Made by a program: the position numbers and the translations under genes
Origin: CAYWHE01 sp964458125
GTDB taxonomy: Bacteria; Bacteroidota; Bacteroidia; AKYH767-A; OLB10
DNA length: 16,991 nt
NCBI GenBank assembly: GCA_964458125.1
Contig: CAYWHE010000077.1
Coordinates: 1-16,991 of the forward strand
Reading direction: 5' to 3'
The notes under the pieces: generated by a model
What the model saw: only the letters and a program-made list of their open reading frames with translations
The model's database searches: none
Told to the model about the DNA's origin: nothing
In this document: piece after piece, positions 14,702 to 16,991 of the stretch
How the letters are laid out: each line of letters begins with the position of its first letter
Numbering within the stretch: position 1 is the stretch's first letter

Positions 14702-15684
14702 TTTATAAACCCGGGCGCTTCATGAACGGAATTGACTCCCTGCTGAAAAAGGGAATAGGAGAAACCCGGCACCAGGGAGCAGGAACCCCGCTGTCCTTTT
14801 TTGTTGATGGCGAGAAAACCGACCTGGCTGTCCTTGTAATCATAACGCTTCACTATACGTTTAATGGCTTCTTCCGAAGCTTCCTGGGGGGTGAACCCGT
14901 TACGCATGAGTTCGACAATTAAAAAGGATCCCAGGGTTTTCATCACCAGTTCGCCCAGCCCGGTGGCACAGGCTCCGCCCACTTCGTTATCCACATACAT
15001 GCCGGCACCCGGGACGGGAGAATCGCCAACCCGCCCGTGCATTTTAAAGGCCCAGCCGCTTGTCGAGCACGCTCCGGAAATATTCCCGGAAGCATCCATG
15101 GCCAGAATGCCGATGGTATCGTGGTTATGTTCATCGATGACCGGTTTGTAAGAATTCCTGGAGACCCATTCCAGCCAGGCTTTACGAGCCTTGTCGGTGA
15201 GCAGGTTTTCGCTCGCAAATCCTTCGGAAAGCGCAAAACGCAATGCGCCCTCTCCGCTCAGCATGACATGCCTGGTTTTTTCCATGACCCTCCGGGCCAC
15301 CGATACCGGGTGCATGATATGCTGAAGGAAGGTGACAGCACCTGCATTGCCCTTCTCATCCATGATACAGGCGTCCAGGGTAACGTTTCCGTCACGGTCC
15401 GGGAATCCGCCGTATCCGACGCTGGTATCTTCAGGATCAGCCTCCGGCACCCTGGCGCCTGCTTCAACGGCATCCAAAGCCGTTCCACCGGCCTTTAGGG
15501 AATTCATGGCCGCCTCCGTGGCTTTCAGGTTGGGCCAGGTGGCAATAACCATCGGGAAGGGATCTTCTCCTTCCTCAGTATGTTCATGAAAAGGTTTGTT
15601 TCGGGCATTTGTCAGATGTGGAAGGGATAGTCCTGCCAGGGCCGTCAGACCGCTTTTTTTGATGAATTCTTTCCTTGTTAACAT
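14698..15684 (-). CDS. N4-(beta-N-acetylglucosaminyl)-L-asparaginase (glycosylasparaginase)
   Basis: This 328-residue N-terminal-nucleophile hydrolase cleaves the amide between GlcNAc and asparagine in N-glycan remnants. Seen: an export signal MLTRKEFIKKSGLTALAGLS with RK instead of RR in a Tat-like motif; alpha-chain elements WPNLKATEAAM (50-60), GGTALDAVEAG (66-76), DTSVGYGGFPD (86-96) and LDACIMD (103-109). The autocleavage site is HDTIG with nucleophile Thr190 (cleavage between Asp189 and Thr190). In the beta chain are STSGWAFKMHGRVGDSPVPG (207-226) and CATGLGE (239-245), which bind substrate. These match the Elizabethkingia glycosylasparaginase and human AGA and separate it from plain isoaspartyl peptidases. 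It should be made as a precursor that cleaves itself into alpha and beta subunits, and act in the periplasm. It starts 17 bp after the mannosidase stop and overlaps the GH20 start (ATGA). Confidence 0.93.
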   Translation of the reverse strand: MLTRKEFIKKSGLTALAGLSLPHLTNARNKPFHEHTEEGEDPFPMVIATWPNLKATEAAMNSLKAGGTALDAVEAGARVPEADPEDTSVGYGGFPDRDGNVTLDACIMDEKGNAGAVTFLQHIMHPVSVARRVMEKTRHVMLSGEGALRFALSEGFASENLLTDKARKAWLEWVSRNSYKPVIDEHNHDTIGILAMDASGNISGACSTSGWAFKMHGRVGDSPVPGAGMYVDNEVGGACATGLGELVMKTLGSFLIVELMRNGFTPQEASEEAIKRIVKRYDYKDSQVGFLAINKKGQRGSCSLVPGFSYSLFQQGVNSVHEAPGFIK

Positions 15685-15701
15685 AATCTACAGATGGGGA
15701 T

Positions 15702-16991
15702 TTACCGGGTTTCGAAGATAGAGGTTATCCGGATTGACTGTAACTGCTCCGCGGAAATATTATTACAGTATACGGTATAATTTCTTCCGGGCAGCATGTC
15801 AAAAAAATTATCGGAAAAATGGATATCGGTCCTGGCGGTTAACCAGACATTTTTTGCCGGTTTATCGGTTCGAAGCTGAAGTTCCATTCCTTTTTTATCT
15901 GGTTTGGCCGAAAAAGTGATCCCTGGTTTTTCAAGCTGCAGTTGATTGGTTTTGCAGAAATAATAAATTTTTTCCGCAGCTAATTTATTTTCAACCCAAA
16001 GCGCGGCATCCAGCAGGCAGTGAACAGTATCTGCGTCCTGGAAATTGAATTTCCTTTTTGAAAATTTGAAAATGAGCTGACTGTCCGGCTGAATCACAAA
16101 CCGGAAGGAGGTATCGGACGTTTCTTTTCCGTTTAGCCTCATGCCTTTGAGCAGAAGTGTTCCGGTGCAAACGTGAATGGAATCGCTGAGGATGTGAACG
16201 GCCATGGAATCCTTTTCACTGATCATTGAAATGGCGAACGTATTGAATGCCTGGCGGGCAAAATACTGCAAGGCTTTCCAACGACCGAAATAATCGCGGC
16301 TGCTCCATGATATGGCGGGCCAGGAATCGTTAAACTGCCAGTATAAGCTGCCCATGCAGTAAGGTTTGTTCCTGCGATGGGCCTCCATGCCAAACGCTAT
16401 GCCTTCGGCCTGCAGCACCTGGCCCAGGTATACAAAAGCGGAATCAGTTGACGGAATGCCATAAGATTCCTCCATGTAAGCACGAATGATTTCATTGCCG
16501 GATTTGCTCTTCTGGTGAGTCTGAATGACGCTTTCCTGCAAGGATGCGCCGGATGTATCCAGCTGGCGAAGGGTGGACAGTGACGGATAGGACTGGAATC
16601 CGAATTCACTCATAAACCGCGGAACATTTTTAATAAAATTCTCAAACGGCTGCCTGTCATGCCAGACAAACCAGTTATGGGCGTCACCGCGGGTGGTATG
16701 CAGGGGATCTCCCCGCCCAAGTGAAGGAGAGCTTTCCCGGTAGGGGAGGTTGGTATAATACCCGACGGCACCGGGAAGAATTTCCCTGAACAGCTTGTGG
16801 TAACCTTCTTCCATCATTTTTTTTTCCTGATCCCCGAACCCATCCTGCCATCCCCATCGCTGCCATCCTTCCGAAATTTCATTGTTACCGCAGAACAGGG
16901 CCAGACAAGCATGACTGCCCAGCCGCGCAACCTGTTCCCTTGCCTCGGCTTTTACATTATCGAGGAAAGCCCCGTCAAACGGGTACATGCC
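15702..16991 (-). CDS. Beta-mannosidase, GH2, C-terminal part (5' end outside window)
   Basis: This is the C-terminal part of a GH2 exo-beta-mannosidase, which removes terminal beta-mannose with retention, for example Man-beta-1,4-GlcNAc or mannan oligosaccharides. The frame is open to the right edge; about 429 of an expected 820-870 residues are visible, so the sugar-binding domain and signal peptide are not seen. Counting from the Met at 16988: CLALFCGNNEISEGWQRWGW with acid/base Glu37, MSEFGFQSYPS with nucleophile Glu128, and GSLYWQFNDSWPAISWSS (213-230), which is typical of beta-mannosidases rather than beta-galactosidases. The C-terminal domain has FSDNFFDMLPG (about 391-401), a hallmark of the family. 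Both catalytic glutamates are present. It is the first visible gene of the leftward set, and the promoter must lie beyond the window. Confidence 0.92.
   Translation of the reverse strand, partial: GMYPFDGAFLDNVKAEAREQVARLGSHACLALFCGNNEISEGWQRWGWQDGFGDQEKKMMEEGYHKLFREILPGAVGYYTNLPYRESSPSLGRGDPLHTTRGDAHNWFVWHDRQPFENFIKNVPRFMSEFGFQSYPSLSTLRQLDTSGASLQESVIQTHQKSKSGNEIIRAYMEESYGIPSTDSAFVYLGQVLQAEGIAFGMEAHRRNKPYCMGSLYWQFNDSWPAISWSSRDYFGRWKALQYFARQAFNTFAISMISEKDSMAVHILSDSIHVCTGTLLLKGMRLNGKETSDTSFRFVIQPDSQLIFKFSKRKFNFQDADTVHCLLDAALWVENKLAAEKIYYFCKTNQLQLEKPGITFSAKPDKKGMELQLRTDKPAKNVWLTARTDIHFSDNFFDMLPGRNYTVYCNNISAEQLQSIRITSIFETR

Noticed and set aside
13838..15498. Plus-strand frames of 143 and 153 codons inside the GH20 and glycosylasparaginase genes
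   Set aside because: They are shadows of GC-rich minus-strand codons; the minus-strand products have complete catalytic motifs.
1..16991. tRNA, rRNA, CRISPR, insertion sequence or phage genes
   Set aside because: I looked for regular repeats, transposase motifs and tRNA-like arms on both strands by eye and found none; a covariance-model search would be the decisive test for small RNAs.

Overview
The window reads as a chromosomal segment of a Bacteroidota bacterium, most likely of the Bacteroidales/Marinilabiliales type. This is inferred from content: a short CarB without its allosteric domain, DUF4834 and DUF4907 family proteins, the Bacteroidota form of YfhO, a glycosylasparaginase of the Elizabethkingia type, and start codons that mostly lack a Shine-Dalgarno sequence. 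I see no phage, insertion sequence, CRISPR array, tRNA or rRNA gene. Coding density is high; the longest gap between genes is 184 bp.

Layout. (1) Positions 2-541 hold the 3' part of trhO, a tRNA wobble-uridine hydroxylase. It converges on an alpha/beta hydrolase gene (555-1373, minus) across a hairpin that overlaps both stop codons. (2) From a 54-bp divergent gap, carB runs rightward and overlaps by 4 bp a small membrane-anchored DUF4834 protein (to 4456). (3) After 184 bp comes a tight rightward set of four genes: a YfhO membrane protein, a GT4-like glycosyltransferase, an AsnB-type amidotransferase and a secreted protein of the D-glucuronyl C5-epimerase family (4641-11933). Their gaps are 21, 11 and 4 bp. 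(4) A leftward set occupies 11937-16991. In order of transcription it contains a GH2 beta-mannosidase (5' end outside the window), a glycosylasparaginase, a GH20 beta-N-acetylhexosaminidase and a small DUF4907 lipoprotein. The two sets meet with only 3 bp between stop codons.

How the genes work together. The rightward set looks like part of a surface- or exopolysaccharide pathway: a lipid-linked-sugar type membrane protein, a sugar transferase, an amidotransferase and a uronic-acid C5-epimerase. The inferred theme is modification of a uronic-acid-containing glycan, by epimerisation at C5 and possibly amidation of the carboxyl group. The leftward set is a catabolic module. Its three enzymes match the three bonds at the core of eukaryotic-type N-glycans: Man-beta-1,4-GlcNAc, GlcNAc-beta-1,4-GlcNAc and GlcNAc-Asn. 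Together they would finish the breakdown of glycoprotein cores down to asparagine, in the same logic as the lysosomal pathway. These two modules are the most interesting content here. Both assignments rest on motif reading, and the pathway-level conclusions are inference.
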